Source of the DNA: JASHPR01 sp963778075
GTDB lineage: Bacteria > Actinomycetota > Actinomycetes > Streptosporangiales > Streptosporangiaceae
NCBI GenBank assembly: GCA_963778075.1
Contig: CAVZTJ010000006.1
Coordinates: forward strand, 199,214-263,213
Reading direction: 5' to 3'
DNA: 64,000 nt
Position 1 is the stretch's first letter. Each line of letters opens with the position of its first letter. The notes beneath the pieces were generated by a model that did not search any database, was not told the origin of the DNA, and saw nothing but the letters and a program-made list of their open reading frames with translations. Below, in pieces: positions 17,985 through 27,230 of this stretch. A program made the translations under genes and the position numbers.

Positions 17985-19324
17985 GACCGCGTTCCCGGCA
18001 GCAGCGTGTCGGCATGCACCATGATCCGGAACGGCATCCGGATCGTGATCGCGGCCGTCTGCGCGGCGTCCACGCCCCAGGCGAGCGCCGAGTCCTCCGG
18101 GTTCGCCCCGCTCAGCGCGACCCCGCCCGGCAGGTCCGAAGCGCTGAGGAACGCGGGCAGGCTGAAATTGGCGAGCACCCCCGCGAACACCGTGGAGGCG
18201 ACCCGGTACCGGGAGATCTCGGTGGGGGCCAGGTCGGGGAACACGCTGCTGACCGCGGACGCGGACAGCGTGCCCTGGCCGACGCCGAACCCGCCAGCAG
18301 CGGGCTGCACCGCAGGCGCCACGGCCGGCCGCACCGCAGTCACCCCGTCGCCCACCGCTCCGCCGAAGTTCGTCCAGGACAGGTCCTCCCACTGGGTGAC
18401 CGGGTCGGTTGACTGCGGCTCGAGTCCGAACCGCGGCTCGGTCGGCTGCTCCTGGAACACGAAGAAGAAGCCGAGCGGTGACGCCGCCGTGCCTCCCACG
18501 GCGTCGGTGACCGACAGGTTGAAGCCGAAGAACGTGATGTCCGGGGTCAGCGTGCCGCGGAAGATCGGGAACCGATCGTCGGCCTCATCGAGCACGCGGC
18601 CGTTGTCCCCGCCGTCCCCGGCCTTCGCCTTGCCCGCGAAGATCACCGTGTTCGGGTAGCGGCGCAGCAGCTCACCGCGGACCAGCAGCACCACGTTGTC
18701 CGCGACCACGCTGGCCTGGTTCTCGTTGTCGCCCAGCGCCCGCGACAGCGGCCAGGCGTTGATCGGCGGTATGTCCAGCAGCGCCTCGGCGAGCTGAGCC
18801 GGGTTGGTGGGGTCGCCCGCCTGCGGCAGGTAGCCCGACACGTCCCAGAACTGCCGGAAGTAGCTGCCCCGCTGGTCGGTCGGATAGCCGTTCCACAGCA
18901 GCTGGCGGGCCATCTCGTGGTTGAGGCCGACCATGTACGACTCGATGAACGCGTGGTTGCCGACCACGGCCCCGAGCGTGTCCGGCGGGATGAGCTCGAC
19001 CCCGGGCAGCAGGTAGTCCTGGTTGAGGTCGCGCAGCGGCTCGTACATCGGCTCCGGGAAGGACGGCGCGGCCATGATCGGCTGGAGCGGATCCGCTGGG
19101 TACCAGAGGCCGCCGGGCATCCGGACGATGGATCCCAGCCGGGCGGCGAGGGTGGTGGCCGGGTTGAGCCGGCTCAGCACGGTCGCCGACAGCGCGGTGA
19201 TGTCGAGCGCCGGGCCGGCCGGCGGGTCCGCCGGGATGTCGTGCACGGCGCCGAAGGCCGGCCCGGCGGCCACCCGGAACTGCCCTCCCGCCTGGGTGTC
19301 GCCCGGCCCGGTGCCGCCCGTCAC
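17981..19324 (-). CDS. C-terminal segment (447 codons) of a ~1125-aa unknown protein, displaced by a frameshift
   Basis: The frame begins with a usable GTG at 19324 (MTGGTGPGDTQAG), but the preceding segment shows no stop near here and its coding character ends at about 19340, where this frame takes over. The two are best joined as one polypeptide. The sequence is well ordered: DITALSATVLSRLNPATTL, WYPADPLQPIMAAPSFPEPMY, LLPGVELIPPDTLG, FIESYMVGLNHEMARQLLW, YFRQFWDV. The dense aromatic and charged pattern argues for a conserved globular domain. The last codons overlap the start of the 1526-aa gene (GTGA). Function unknown. This frame is the same as that of the 127-codon N-terminal segment at 20972-21355. 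Confidence 0.7.
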   Translation of the reverse strand: MTGGTGPGDTQAGGQFRVAAGPAFGAVHDIPADPPAGPALDITALSATVLSRLNPATTLAARLGSIVRMPGGLWYPADPLQPIMAAPSFPEPMYEPLRDLNQDYLLPGVELIPPDTLGAVVGNHAFIESYMVGLNHEMARQLLWNGYPTDQRGSYFRQFWDVSGYLPQAGDPTNPAQLAEALLDIPPINAWPLSRALGDNENQASVVADNVVLLVRGELLRRYPNTVIFAGKAKAGDGGDNGRVLDEADDRFPIFRGTLTPDITFFGFNLSVTDAVGGTAASPLGFFFVFQEQPTEPRFGLEPQSTDPVTQWEDLSWTNFGGAVGDGVTAVRPAVAPAVQPAAGGFGVGQGTLSASAVSSVFPDLAPTEISRYRVASTVFAGVLANFSLPAFLSASDLPGGVALSGANPEDSALAWGVDAAQTAAITIRMPFRIMVHADTLLPGTRS

Positions 19325-19329
19325 CGGCG

Positions 19330-20969
19330 GTGCGGCCAGGCGCCCCGGGCACCGTATCGGTCAGCGTGCCGAATCCGCCGAGCCCAGATGGAGGGGCCAT
19401 TACCTTGAACGCGGTAGCAGCCGGAGCACCCTGAATGGCAGCCTCGGTCAGCGAGGCGAAACTCAGCGCCGCCCCGGCCGAGTAGACCTGCTGCACTTTG
19501 GCCAGCCAGAAGGCGGCAGCCAAAAGCGCGGCAGCCAGGATGAGCGCCACGACGATGATCGGCACGACCGCGGCCACCGACGCCGTGACCAGGGCGAGCA
19601 CCACGCCGAGCGCCAGCACGGCCAGCCCCAGCACCGCGACGAGGGCTGGCAGCCAGCGTCCCAGGTGCGCGATGAGCCAGGTGATCACCGCGGCGAGCCA
19701 GCCCGGCAGGGTGGCGGGCAGGGCCGACGCCTCGGTTGCCGCGCTGATCTGGTCAATCGAGGTCATGTGGCCCGGCGGCGGCTCCGGCGGAACCACCCGG
19801 ACCTCGCCCGAGTTGACCCGCCCGAGCAGCGGGGTTCTGGCGGCGGGCGGCCCGTTCAGTCCGGAAAGCGTGGCCGCGCGCCGGCCGACCGGGCCGAGCG
19901 GCCGGGTGACCCGGCGAAAGGCGGCCGAGACCATGCGCTGCGGCACGAGGCTGCCGGAGATCGTGGCGTAGACCGTGCGCGGGCTGGCCAGCATCCGGGC
20001 CTGCACCGGAGCGGTGAGCGTGAGCAGCGTGGGATCGGTCGCCGTGGCCAGGTGACCGGTCCAGATCGAGGACATCGCGGAGCGGGACAGCTGAGCAGCC
20101 CGCAGCTGCTGGTTCGCCGCCTCGACCCCGGCGACCTGATCCCAGGCCGATGCCATTAGCGCGGTCCGCTGCGCCTGCACGATCTGGGTGCCCATGCCGG
20201 CGCCCGCGCGGTTGCGCGGATCCAGGTTGAGCGTGCCGAGCCAGCCGGGCTGGCCGGGAGTGACGGACGCGGCGGCCGCCTGCCACTTGCCGTAGAACGG
20301 CGGCACGATGTGCGGGTCCTCGGGCAAGGGATTGTCGGGGTCGTCGGGCCCGGCGGCCGCGGTGAGGTTGACCAGCTTGGCCATGGCGGCTTGGAACGCC
20401 TGCTGGTCCGGGCCGCTCCATGGGGTCGGGCTGGCCGACGCGCTGCACAGCGCGCCCTGCAGGCCGAGCGGGCCGCCCGCGCTCGGGATGCCGGCGCCCG
20501 GCTGGTCGACGGCCATCGGCGCGGAGCCCACGTCCGCCGGCAGGATCGTCGGGGTCAGCTTGCGCACCAGCGACTCGAAGTCCCCGGCGTCGCTGGTGCC
20601 GAACGAGAACTGGTAGTACACCGGCAGCCGCAGCGGCGCCGCGGTGTCGCTGGTCCACGCCGGATCCGAGGTGTGCAGCCCGCTCACGTCTATGCCCAGG
20701 CCGGCCTGCCGGCCGATCTCGAACGCGGGGACGAGGAACGCGGTGTAGCTCGTCTCGGGATCGAGCCGCCGCGGGCACAGCACCCGGGAGATCACCGCGG
20801 CCGGGTTCGTCGAGATCGTCGCGGTGAGGTCGCTGTCCCCGCTCACCTGTGCGTGCGCCCAGTTCCAGGCGTCGTCGAGCGGCTGCAGCGCGCTCATGTC
20901 CTGCACGTCGATGGCGGGCAGCGGGTTCGGCGGCACGTTCGGCGTGGTGTACTCGCTGGCCTTGAGCAC
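19330..20969 (-). CDS. Middle segment of the ~1125-aa unknown protein with three membrane helices
   Basis: About 545 codons read in a frame shifted by one base from the segments before and after it. The first usable codon is GTG 20969, but the family-like context starts upstream (PFVTLIVLKASEYTTPN). Coding character is clear: LDDAWNWAHAQV, CPRRLDPETSYTAFLVPAFEIGR, LPVYYQFSFGTSD. At about residues 430-510 of the segment lie three closely spaced hydrophobic helices (LAAVITWLIAHLG, LVAVLGLAVLALGVVLALV, VVPIIVVALILAAALLAAA), so the joined protein is membrane-inserted in its middle. After LGGFGTLTDTVPG the frame turns to Arg/Gly-rich shadow sequence until a stop at 18672. Function unknown. Confidence 0.7.
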
Positions 20970-20971
20970 GA

Positions 20972-21355
20972 TCAGGGTGACAAACGGGCGAGCCGGCTGC
21001 CGTTCGGGAGCGCTGGGGTGAACAGCCAGGGGAAGTCGGGGTAGTCGAACTCGATCCCGGCCAGGTAGTTCGGCTCGAAGTTCACGGTCTGGTCGCGCGG
21101 CTCGGTCCGGATGACGTGCCGGGGATCGATGCCGATGATGTCGCCGGGTCCGTACAGGTGGACGGTCATCTGCGGCGGATCGGGCTCGCTCTGCGCCGCG
21201 CCGCCGACGACGGCCGTGACGTCGAGGGTGACGTCCAGCGCCGAGCGGTCGGGCAGGCTGGCGCCGTCCGGCTGGCCGGCGTCGGCGCCGATGCCGCGGC
21301 GCAGCCAGGGGTGGAAGTGGAACCTGCCGCCGGGTGAGGTCGTCGGTGTTGTCAC
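20972..21355 (-). CDS. N-terminal segment (127 codons) of the ~1125-aa unknown protein
   Basis: It starts at GTG 21355, overlapping the DUF6603 stop (GTGA). The reading MTVHLYGPGDIIGIDP, FEPNYLAGIEFDYPDFPWLFTPA is clearly coding. It then runs into LARLSP and a TGA, three bases before the GTG that opens the next frame. Adding one C in the CTCGCCCG run near 20988 would give RLRPFVTLIVLKASEYT without interruption, a natural continuation. So this is most likely not a separate small protein but the beginning of the long one. There is no signal peptide. Confidence 0.65.
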   Translation of the reverse strand: MTTPTTSPGGRFHFHPWLRRGIGADAGQPDGASLPDRSALDVTLDVTAVVGGAAQSEPDPPQMTVHLYGPGDIIGIDPRHVIRTEPRDQTVNFEPNYLAGIEFDYPDFPWLFTPALPNGSRLARLSP

Positions 21356-24300
21356 GCCACCTGCCCTTCGGGGAGTTCGCAGGCGAGCATGACCTGCAGG
21401 CTGCCGGCCTGGCCGGGGTTGGCCGCGAGATAGCTGGCCAGCGCCGCGCTGGCAGCGGCGTGGCTGGCCCCGGCCGCCGGGACGATGTCGATGCGGACCG
21501 AGAGGTCGTCGGTGCTGGTGATCACGTAGCTGGCCTGGCCGACGGCCAGGATGCTGGCGGTCGCCGGGGTGACGAACCTGGCCAGCCCGGTGTTCTTAAC
21601 CAGCGACCGCGCGCCGGCGCCGAACTGGGCGCACGCGCTGAGCAGCCCGGGCGACAGCGCCTCGAACCGGTCCAGCACCGAGGCGTGCTGCGGGTCCGGG
21701 ATGTAGCGCCACTGCATGGTGACCGTCCGTGGCGCGTCGTCGCCGCCCTGCACCGACGAGTTCCCGATCTGCACCCCGCAGTCGAACTCCTGGAAGGCAG
21801 GATCGGAGATCTGGTCGCTGTCGGAGAGCTGCTGGAATTGCCCGGGCGCGAAGAAGTCAGGCACGGAGGAGATCGTCGCCGGGGTGCCGGAGAGCGTCAC
21901 CCCCGCTATGGAGAACTGGGTGCCGTCGGACGGCGCGGAGTTGCCGATCTTGGTGACCGGGATACCCAGCGGCACGACCTTCTGGCGCACGGTCAGCTGG
22001 CCCATGGGGTGCACGATGATGTCGGTATCCGCCGGTGGCAGCCCGCCGAGCGTGACCGCCTGCTCGGTGCCCGGGGGAAGCTGCGCCGACCAGCTTCCCG
22101 GCGTGGTCAGCGCCGCGTTCAGCTGGGGCAGCACTGCGACCGCTGGCTCGCTGACCCCGTTCTCCGGACCCCAGGTCGCGCTCACGTTCACGCCGACCGA
22201 GAAGAAAAGGAAGTGCAGGGACGCGGTGCCGTTCAGGTGCCAGGGGCTGACCCCGGACAGCTCGGCGTCGAGTTCGATGCCGAGCAGGGTCGCGCCGTCG
22301 TACTGGACGTCCACGCCGGCCGAGAAGTCGATGTCGAAGCCGAACGGGTTGAACGTGAACAGCGCGTCGTAGCCGACGTGGCCGCGCACGGTGAACCCGC
22401 CCGCCGAGGCGTAGGCCTGCATCGCCGCGCCGAACTGGAAGCTGTTGGACGTGACCGCCAGGTACGAGGTGCAGCTGAGCTGCACGACGTCGCCGTCCCC
22501 GATGCTCACCGTCAGCGGCTGCATGGCCGGGAACCCGGGCGGGGGCTGGTAGCCGGGGAAGAACCCGCCCATCGACAGCGCGAAGTCCGGGCTGGCGCCC
22601 CAGTTCAGCTGCAGCGCCATCGAGCCCGAGAGCTCGTAGGCCAGGATGTAAGAGTCGTACAGCAGGCCCTCGATCGACAGCTGGTCGGTGCCGAAGTCCA
22701 GCGTGCCGAGAATGTCGATCTGGATCTGGATGAGCGCGGCGCTGTCGTCGGGCAGCGCCATGTGCAGGCTGCCGAGCAGCGCGATCCGGACCGGGTCCGG
22801 CACCTCCATGATCACGCCGAGTTCCATCGTGATCAGCGTCGGCGTGCCCCAGCCCACCTCGAGCATCGGGCCGAACACGTAGTGGCCGGCCATCGGCGGG
22901 AAGATCGTGCGGATGTCGCTGATGATCTGCGGGGCGTCCGCGACCGGGTCGGGCGGGAAGAGGATCGAGTCGAGATGATGCGCCTGCAGCGCGGCCTGCA
23001 GGGCGTCGATCACCATCGTCCGGTTGATCCCGCACAGCCCGCCGACCCCGTTCAGCGTGAACCCGAAGCCGAGCTGGATCGGCGGCAGGTCGAACGTCAG
23101 GATGATCAGGAACGAGAACCCGGGCGTGCCGTCGGGGAGTTTGGTGTCCAGCACGCCGATCGCCTTGATCGACAGCCCGAGCAGGGACAGCTCGACCGCA
23201 CCCGCGTACTCGCCCGTCGTCGGGTCATAGGAGATGAACCCGCCCCCGGTGACGACGCCCGCGTCGACCAGGATGCCGAGCCCGGTGGGTGGCTTGAACG
23301 CCAGGTCGAGCTGGGCGGGCCCGAGGTTGCCGGGGGTGAGGCCGAGCGTGGTGATCGCGCCGATCCGCTCGACGGACGCCGAGATCGGGCCGAGCGATCC
23401 GCTGCCGGTGACGCTGGTCTCCAGCGCGAGCCCGGTGCCCGACGCGGTGAGCTCCAGGTTGACGCTGTCGAGGACGAACGGGCCGATCGTGGCGTGCACG
23501 CCGATGGTGGTGCCGAGACCGGCGTTCCCGCCGATGTAGAAACCGCGGTCGCCGGCCCAGCCGAGCTGCAGGTCGAAGTCCAGCTCGATGTCCAGGCCGG
23601 ACAGCAGGCTGGCGACGAACCCGTCCGCGTTGGACACCCCGACGGTGAACTTGCCGCCGGTGACCGATGTGCCGATCACGAACGCGCCGCGGCCGAGGCC
23701 CGAGCCGGGGTCCCAGTGGTAGTCAGCGCCGATCGAGGTTGCCAGCGACGTCGCGGCCAGCGTTGCGACGCCGGGGATGCCGATGATTGTCAGCTGCTGG
23801 CCAGAGGCCGCGGTCCGGGTGGCCGAGATCTGCAGCGACCCGTTCACGGTGGCCGTCGCGTGTACCTCGAGCTGGCCGGGCGGCAGGATGTCCAGCTCAA
23901 TCCCCGCGTCGAGCGCGCCGGAGGCGATGAGCTGGAGGTTCCACCCGGCCGGCAGCATGGAGGGGAGCGAGACGTTGGTGCCGTCCGTGATCGCGACGCC
24001 CAGCACCGCCGCCAGCCCCTGCGGATTCTGGCCGGTGGTGGGTGAGAACACGAACGGCAGCACGGTGAGAGTCGTCGTCGCCTGGTCGTAGGAGGACGCG
24101 ATGCCGAACTCGGTGAACAGGTTGCCAATCCGCTGGAGCATGTCGGCGGCGTTGAGGCTGGCGGTGTTCCAGCCGTACAGGGTGAGCAGATAGCTGGCGG
24201 AATCAGAGAGCAGGCTTCCCGCATTGGACAGGGTCAGGTCGTGCCGCTGGTAGGCGACCTTGGCCGGGTCGCCCGAGACGGGCGGCACGTAATCGAGGTC

Positions 24301-24789
24301 GGCGATCCCGAACAGGGTGAGCACGCGCAGCAGGACCGGGCGGTAGCCGTCGAGGAACTCGATGATCACGTACTCGAGCAGCTTCTCGCCGAGCGTCTCG
24401 GCAAAGCTTGTCACGTCGCCCGGGCTGACGCCGGACAGCTCGGTGGCCACTTCGCTCAGCGCGCTGGCCAGGTTGTTCAGCGCGGTGATCACGGCGCCGA
24501 TCGCCTGCAGCAGCGTGGTGGTGGCGGAGATAATCGCGCCGACGTCCTCGCCCTCGACGGCGCTGGCCAGCGCGGCCAGCGGCGCGGCCAGGCCCTCCAC
24601 GGCGGTGATCGCCGCGCTGGCGGCGTCGCTGAACTGCGGCAGGCCGCTCAGCGACGAAGGCAGGCTGAGACCCAGGTCGGCGAGCAGGCCGGTGACGTCG
24701 CCCGCGGCCAGCCTGGTCTGCAGCGGCGCCACGGCGTCGGTCAGCGCGGTGGCAAGTCCCTGCAGGGTGCCGCCGTCATCGGCGGTCAT
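21352..24789 (-). CDS. DUF6603 domain protein, 1145 aa
   Basis: From ATG 24789, which overlaps the carboxypeptidase stop as ATGA. The first ~170 residues are Ala/Leu-rich helices (ALTDAVAPLQTRLAAG, ITALNNLASALSEVATEL), then a long run of alternating amphipathic strands. The section with FGFTLNGVGGLCGINRTM, LDSILFPPDPVADAPQI, GHYVFGPMLEVGWGTPTLITMELG and FALSMGGFFPGYQPPPGFPA (about residues 560-800) is the DUF6603 signature as I know it. The strand pattern suggests a large beta-sheet or barrel-like architecture. There is no signal peptide and no hydrophobic helix. DUF6603 has no known function. It is co-translated with the M14 peptidase and the split unknown protein, so the three probably act together. 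Confidence 0.82.
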   Translation of the reverse strand: MTADDGGTLQGLATALTDAVAPLQTRLAAGDVTGLLADLGLSLPSSLSGLPQFSDAASAAITAVEGLAAPLAALASAVEGEDVGAIISATTTLLQAIGAVITALNNLASALSEVATELSGVSPGDVTSFAETLGEKLLEYVIIEFLDGYRPVLLRVLTLFGIADLDYVPPVSGDPAKVAYQRHDLTLSNAGSLLSDSASYLLTLYGWNTASLNAADMLQRIGNLFTEFGIASSYDQATTTLTVLPFVFSPTTGQNPQGLAAVLGVAITDGTNVSLPSMLPAGWNLQLIASGALDAGIELDILPPGQLEVHATATVNGSLQISATRTAASGQQLTIIGIPGVATLAATSLATSIGADYHWDPGSGLGRGAFVIGTSVTGGKFTVGVSNADGFVASLLSGLDIELDFDLQLGWAGDRGFYIGGNAGLGTTIGVHATIGPFVLDSVNLELTASGTGLALETSVTGSGSLGPISASVERIGAITTLGLTPGNLGPAQLDLAFKPPTGLGILVDAGVVTGGGFISYDPTTGEYAGAVELSLLGLSIKAIGVLDTKLPDGTPGFSFLIILTFDLPPIQLGFGFTLNGVGGLCGINRTMVIDALQAALQAHHLDSILFPPDPVADAPQIISDIRTIFPPMAGHYVFGPMLEVGWGTPTLITMELGVIMEVPDPVRIALLGSLHMALPDDSAALIQIQIDILGTLDFGTDQLSIEGLLYDSYILAYELSGSMALQLNWGASPDFALSMGGFFPGYQPPPGFPAMQPLTVSIGDGDVVQLSCTSYLAVTSNSFQFGAAMQAYASAGGFTVRGHVGYDALFTFNPFGFDIDFSAGVDVQYDGATLLGIELDAELSGVSPWHLNGTASLHFLFFSVGVNVSATWGPENGVSEPAVAVLPQLNAALTTPGSWSAQLPPGTEQAVTLGGLPPADTDIIVHPMGQLTVRQKVVPLGIPVTKIGNSAPSDGTQFSIAGVTLSGTPATISSVPDFFAPGQFQQLSDSDQISDPAFQEFDCGVQIGNSSVQGGDDAPRTVTMQWRYIPDPQHASVLDRFEALSPGLLSACAQFGAGARSLVKNTGLARFVTPATASILAVGQASYVITSTDDLSVRIDIVPAAGASHAAASAALASYLAANPGQAGSLQVMLACELPEGQVA

Positions 24790-26153
24790 CGCAGCATCAC
24801 CAGCGCGGCGATCAGCACGACGAGCACGATGAGGACGGACGCGGCCGACTTGCCGCAGCCCGAGCCGGAACCGGTCGGCGCTGGCGGCGCCTCGGGCTGC
24901 ACGAAGTTCGTGCTCGCGGCCATCGAAAGGAACGTCCACGCGGCGACGTGGATCTCCCGCTCGAGCTTCGGGTAGTGGTTCACGTAGTTCGGCGTGAACC
25001 GGCCCTCGTTGTGGTCGGGCCCGTCGGCGGGGTCGCCGCCGACCTCGAGCGTGAACGCCTGCACCGGGCTGATCGCGGCGCCGCCGGTGTTCGGGGCGAA
25101 CCAGCGGCTGAAGCAGTAGTCATCGCTCGCCCCGGTGGTGACGTACAGCGCGGCGCTCTGCTTCACCGTGTACGTCGACCGCGCCTGCGCGTCCGGGCTG
25201 GAGCCGCCGGCCTTGGCCAGGATCTGGTCGCTGATGTGCTGGGCGGCCGCCTCGACGGTCTTTTCGGTGATGGCCGGGATGTACTCCGCGTACCCGGACT
25301 CGTGCGTGCCGTCGCGCTTGCTCTTCCACGTCGCCTGGTTGGTGAAGGTCATGCTCTGGTCGGTGGACTGGTCGGTCTCGGTGCCCCACGAATAGAGCAC
25401 GTCTCGCGAGTATGCGTGCACGTCGAGGAAGTAGCTGATGTCCTTGGCGCGCATCAGGTTCGCGACGTTCTGCGTCTCCGGCTCCGACTCGGCTGACGGC
25501 CCGATGTAGCTGTAGTCCACCGGATTGGCCGAGGAATGCACGTCGACATCGGGCAGGCTCATGTTGTAGAAGTCCGGGAAATTCCAGACCACGTCAAAAT
25601 TCCGGTTGATGTCGACGCCGATCCCATTCGGGTCGGTGACGCCGGACGGGGCCGGGCGCCGGTTCTTGCGCCACAGCTTTGCCTGGCTCTGCTGGTCGTA
25701 CTGAACGGGGTTCGGCAGGGTGGCCAGCACGTAGTCGCGGCCGTCGTCGTTGACCAGCGGAACGACGTAGATGTCGAGGCTCTCGACGGCCTTGCGCACC
25801 CACGGCCAGGGAATGGTGAACGAGTCGTACACGATCCCGGCCACCGGGTCGGTCCATGACGGATAGGTGATGGCGCTGCTGCTGGCGTAGGCGGGAAGCA
25901 GTTTCTCCAGGAAGCTGACCAGCGCGTCCGGGGGCGCCAGCTCCCGCGCGTGCACCCCGCCGGTGATCAGCACGGCCCATCGCTGAGACGGGCTGGCCGC
26001 GGTGGTCACGCCGATCTTCAGGTACCCGCTCGTGGCGCCTGCCCAGCCGGCCTTCCAGTCGCCGGGCCCGGACCGGCTGCACAGCGTTGGGTAACTGGAC
26101 GCCAGCGCGTCCAGGTGCGCCGATACCACGGCCGACTTCATGTAGCCCGCCAC
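24786..26153 (-). CDS. M14 family zinc carboxypeptidase with C-terminal membrane anchor
   Basis: 455 aa. Zinc ligands are in GVHARE (His68, Glu71) and DVHAYS (His246); the substrate-binding Asn-Arg is in DINRNFD (about 183-187) and the catalytic glutamate is in FTLEVGGD (Glu370). All key M14 residues are therefore present and the enzyme should be active. There is no N-terminal signal peptide or propeptide. A Pro/Gly/Ser linker leads to one hydrophobic helix at about 438-453 that ends the chain (tail anchor). M14 enzymes usually are secreted with a prodomain; here a small separate protein is encoded 2 bp upstream. GTG 26153 was chosen because it sits directly after the upstream stop. The substrate may be the C-terminus of an operon-encoded protein. 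Confidence 0.85.
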   Translation of the reverse strand: MAGYMKSAVVSAHLDALASSYPTLCSRSGPGDWKAGWAGATSGYLKIGVTTAASPSQRWAVLITGGVHARELAPPDALVSFLEKLLPAYASSSAITYPSWTDPVAGIVYDSFTIPWPWVRKAVESLDIYVVPLVNDDGRDYVLATLPNPVQYDQQSQAKLWRKNRRPAPSGVTDPNGIGVDINRNFDVVWNFPDFYNMSLPDVDVHSSANPVDYSYIGPSAESEPETQNVANLMRAKDISYFLDVHAYSRDVLYSWGTETDQSTDQSMTFTNQATWKSKRDGTHESGYAEYIPAITEKTVEAAAQHISDQILAKAGGSSPDAQARSTYTVKQSAALYVTTGASDDYCFSRWFAPNTGGAAISPVQAFTLEVGGDPADGPDHNEGRFTPNYVNHYPKLEREIHVAAWTFLSMAASTNFVQPEAPPAPTGSGSGCGKSAASVLIVLVVLIAALVMLR

Positions 26154-26155
26154 GG

Positions 26156-26422
26156 CTATGCCACCCCCGGGCCGCTGTCGATCTGGTCATCGATCGCCTG
26201 CCACTCGGCCACCTCGTCGGCGTCGCTGACCAGGATCTGGACGGTGCAGCCGAGGTCCTGCAGCGCGGTGATGTTCGCCTCGGCGACGTGCCCGGTGACC
26301 CTCCAGGTCCCGTCCGCGTTCTCGGTTGCGGTGTCGGGTGCGAGGGCGAGCGGGAAACTGCTTCCGATCGTCGGCAGCTGGCCGAGGACGGCCACCGGCC
26401 CAGTGATGGAGACCGTAGCCAT
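26156..26422 (-). CDS. Small 88-aa protein, carboxypeptidase prodomain-like
   Basis: From ATG 26422, with AAGGGACGG upstream; a longer frame reaches 26554 but has no ribosome-binding site and a Cys-rich lead. The core WRVTGHVAEANITALQDLGCTVQILVSDADEV has the strand-helix-strand pattern (V-x-G-x-x-x-x-x-I-x-x-L-x-x-x-G) seen in propeptides of M14 peptidases. Its stop is 2 bp from the carboxypeptidase start. I infer a free-standing inhibitor or chaperone of that peptidase; an unrelated small subunit is possible. Confidence 0.6.
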   Translation of the reverse strand: MATVSITGPVAVLGQLPTIGSSFPLALAPDTATENADGTWRVTGHVAEANITALQDLGCTVQILVSDADEVAEWQAIDDQIDSGPGVA

Positions 26423-26778
26423 GGCGCCGTCCCTTAATTCAAATGCAACGGATATATCTGAACTTGTACCTGAAATGACCGATTCCAGGCAGAGCAAAAC
26501 GGCGCCGGTCCGTGGAAAGCAATGGATGCAATGGTAAACGAGATCGGCTGGCAACGGAAGATCCGCTACACGGCTGCGTGGATGCTTGCTTTAGCGCAAC
26601 TAATCGTTCTTTATGGCGGCCGGTGGGTTCTGGTTCCCCGCCAGGCAGTGGGTTCGCCAGGCCAGGGACGGTCGGGAGCGCTGCTTCTCTGAATGGCATG
26701 AATCCGGGCAGCCCGAAAACATAAAGCATGCTAGCGCCGATGACGGCGATCGCGTAACCGTTAATACGGCTACCGCAC
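26423..26778. other. 356-bp gap ahead of the DUF6603 operon
   Basis: No convincing coding frame. The segment near 26440-26500 is AT-rich compared with its surroundings and should contain the minus-strand promoter of the 14.8-kb operon. A TTGCTC/TACAAG-type pair around 26465-26495 on the minus strand is possible but weak. Confidence 0.35.
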
Positions 26779-27219
26779 TTAAACTAGTGAGCAGAGTTCC
26801 GCGCTGATCTCCTGAGCCAGCCCGGCCAGCGCATCGAGGGGGAGATGCCGTTGCTCGTGACCCGCGGCGATTCCCCAGTTCGGATCATCGAAGATCCAGC
26901 CCTGCCAGGTTCGCTGGATGCGGTAGCGCGGGATGACGTGCAGGTGCACCTGGGTGTCCTGGTTCATGAGAAAAGCGAAATTGAACTGGTCCGGGGCGAA
27001 CCGCCGCGTGAGCGCGGGGACCAACTGCCGCAGCTCGGCATGCAGATCCGTCCACTCTGACGGGTCAAGGTCAGTCACCGCCGAGCATGCCCGTTCCAGG
27101 ACGATCATCGTCTTCCCGAGCAGATTCTGATTGCGGTTGACAGCCAAGGTCCAGACGGCACCTCTCCGGATACCGTCTCCGGGGCAAGTCCCTGGCCGGA
27201 CATGGAACGAGTGTCGCAT
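26779..27219 (-). CDS. HIT (histidine triad) family protein
   Basis: 146 aa from ATG 27219, which has a strong AAGGAGG seven bases upstream (an ATG at 27246 lies before that site). The signature is QVHLHVIPRY with NFAFLMNQD upstream of it, a HIT nucleotide-binding motif of the HxHxx type in which the third histidine is replaced (V-H-L-H-V-I-P). The N-terminal AVNRNQNLLGKTMIVLER is also typical of HIT proteins. Expected activity is hydrolysis or transfer on nucleotide-phosphate conjugates such as Ap4A-like substrates. It lies 11 bp after the unknown 163-codon gene, so the two form a pair. Confidence 0.8.
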   Translation of the reverse strand: MRHSFHVRPGTCPGDGIRRGAVWTLAVNRNQNLLGKTMIVLERACSAVTDLDPSEWTDLHAELRQLVPALTRRFAPDQFNFAFLMNQDTQVHLHVIPRYRIQRTWQGWIFDDPNWGIAAGHEQRHLPLDALAGLAQEISAELCSLV

Positions 27220-27230
27220 GGCGTCCTCCT

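Noticed and set aside
17985..18392. N-terminal extension of the 1526-aa gene to 18392
   Set aside because: This part lies in the wrong frame of the upstream gene and reads as Arg/Gly-rich nonsense; GTG 17984 overlapping the stop is the natural start.
21334..24045. Very long plus-strand open frame (903 codons) opposite the DUF6603 gene
   Set aside because: Its composition is Arg/Gly/Asp-rich with no domain, as expected of the antisense of a high-GC gene; the minus strand carries a recognised domain and coupled start.
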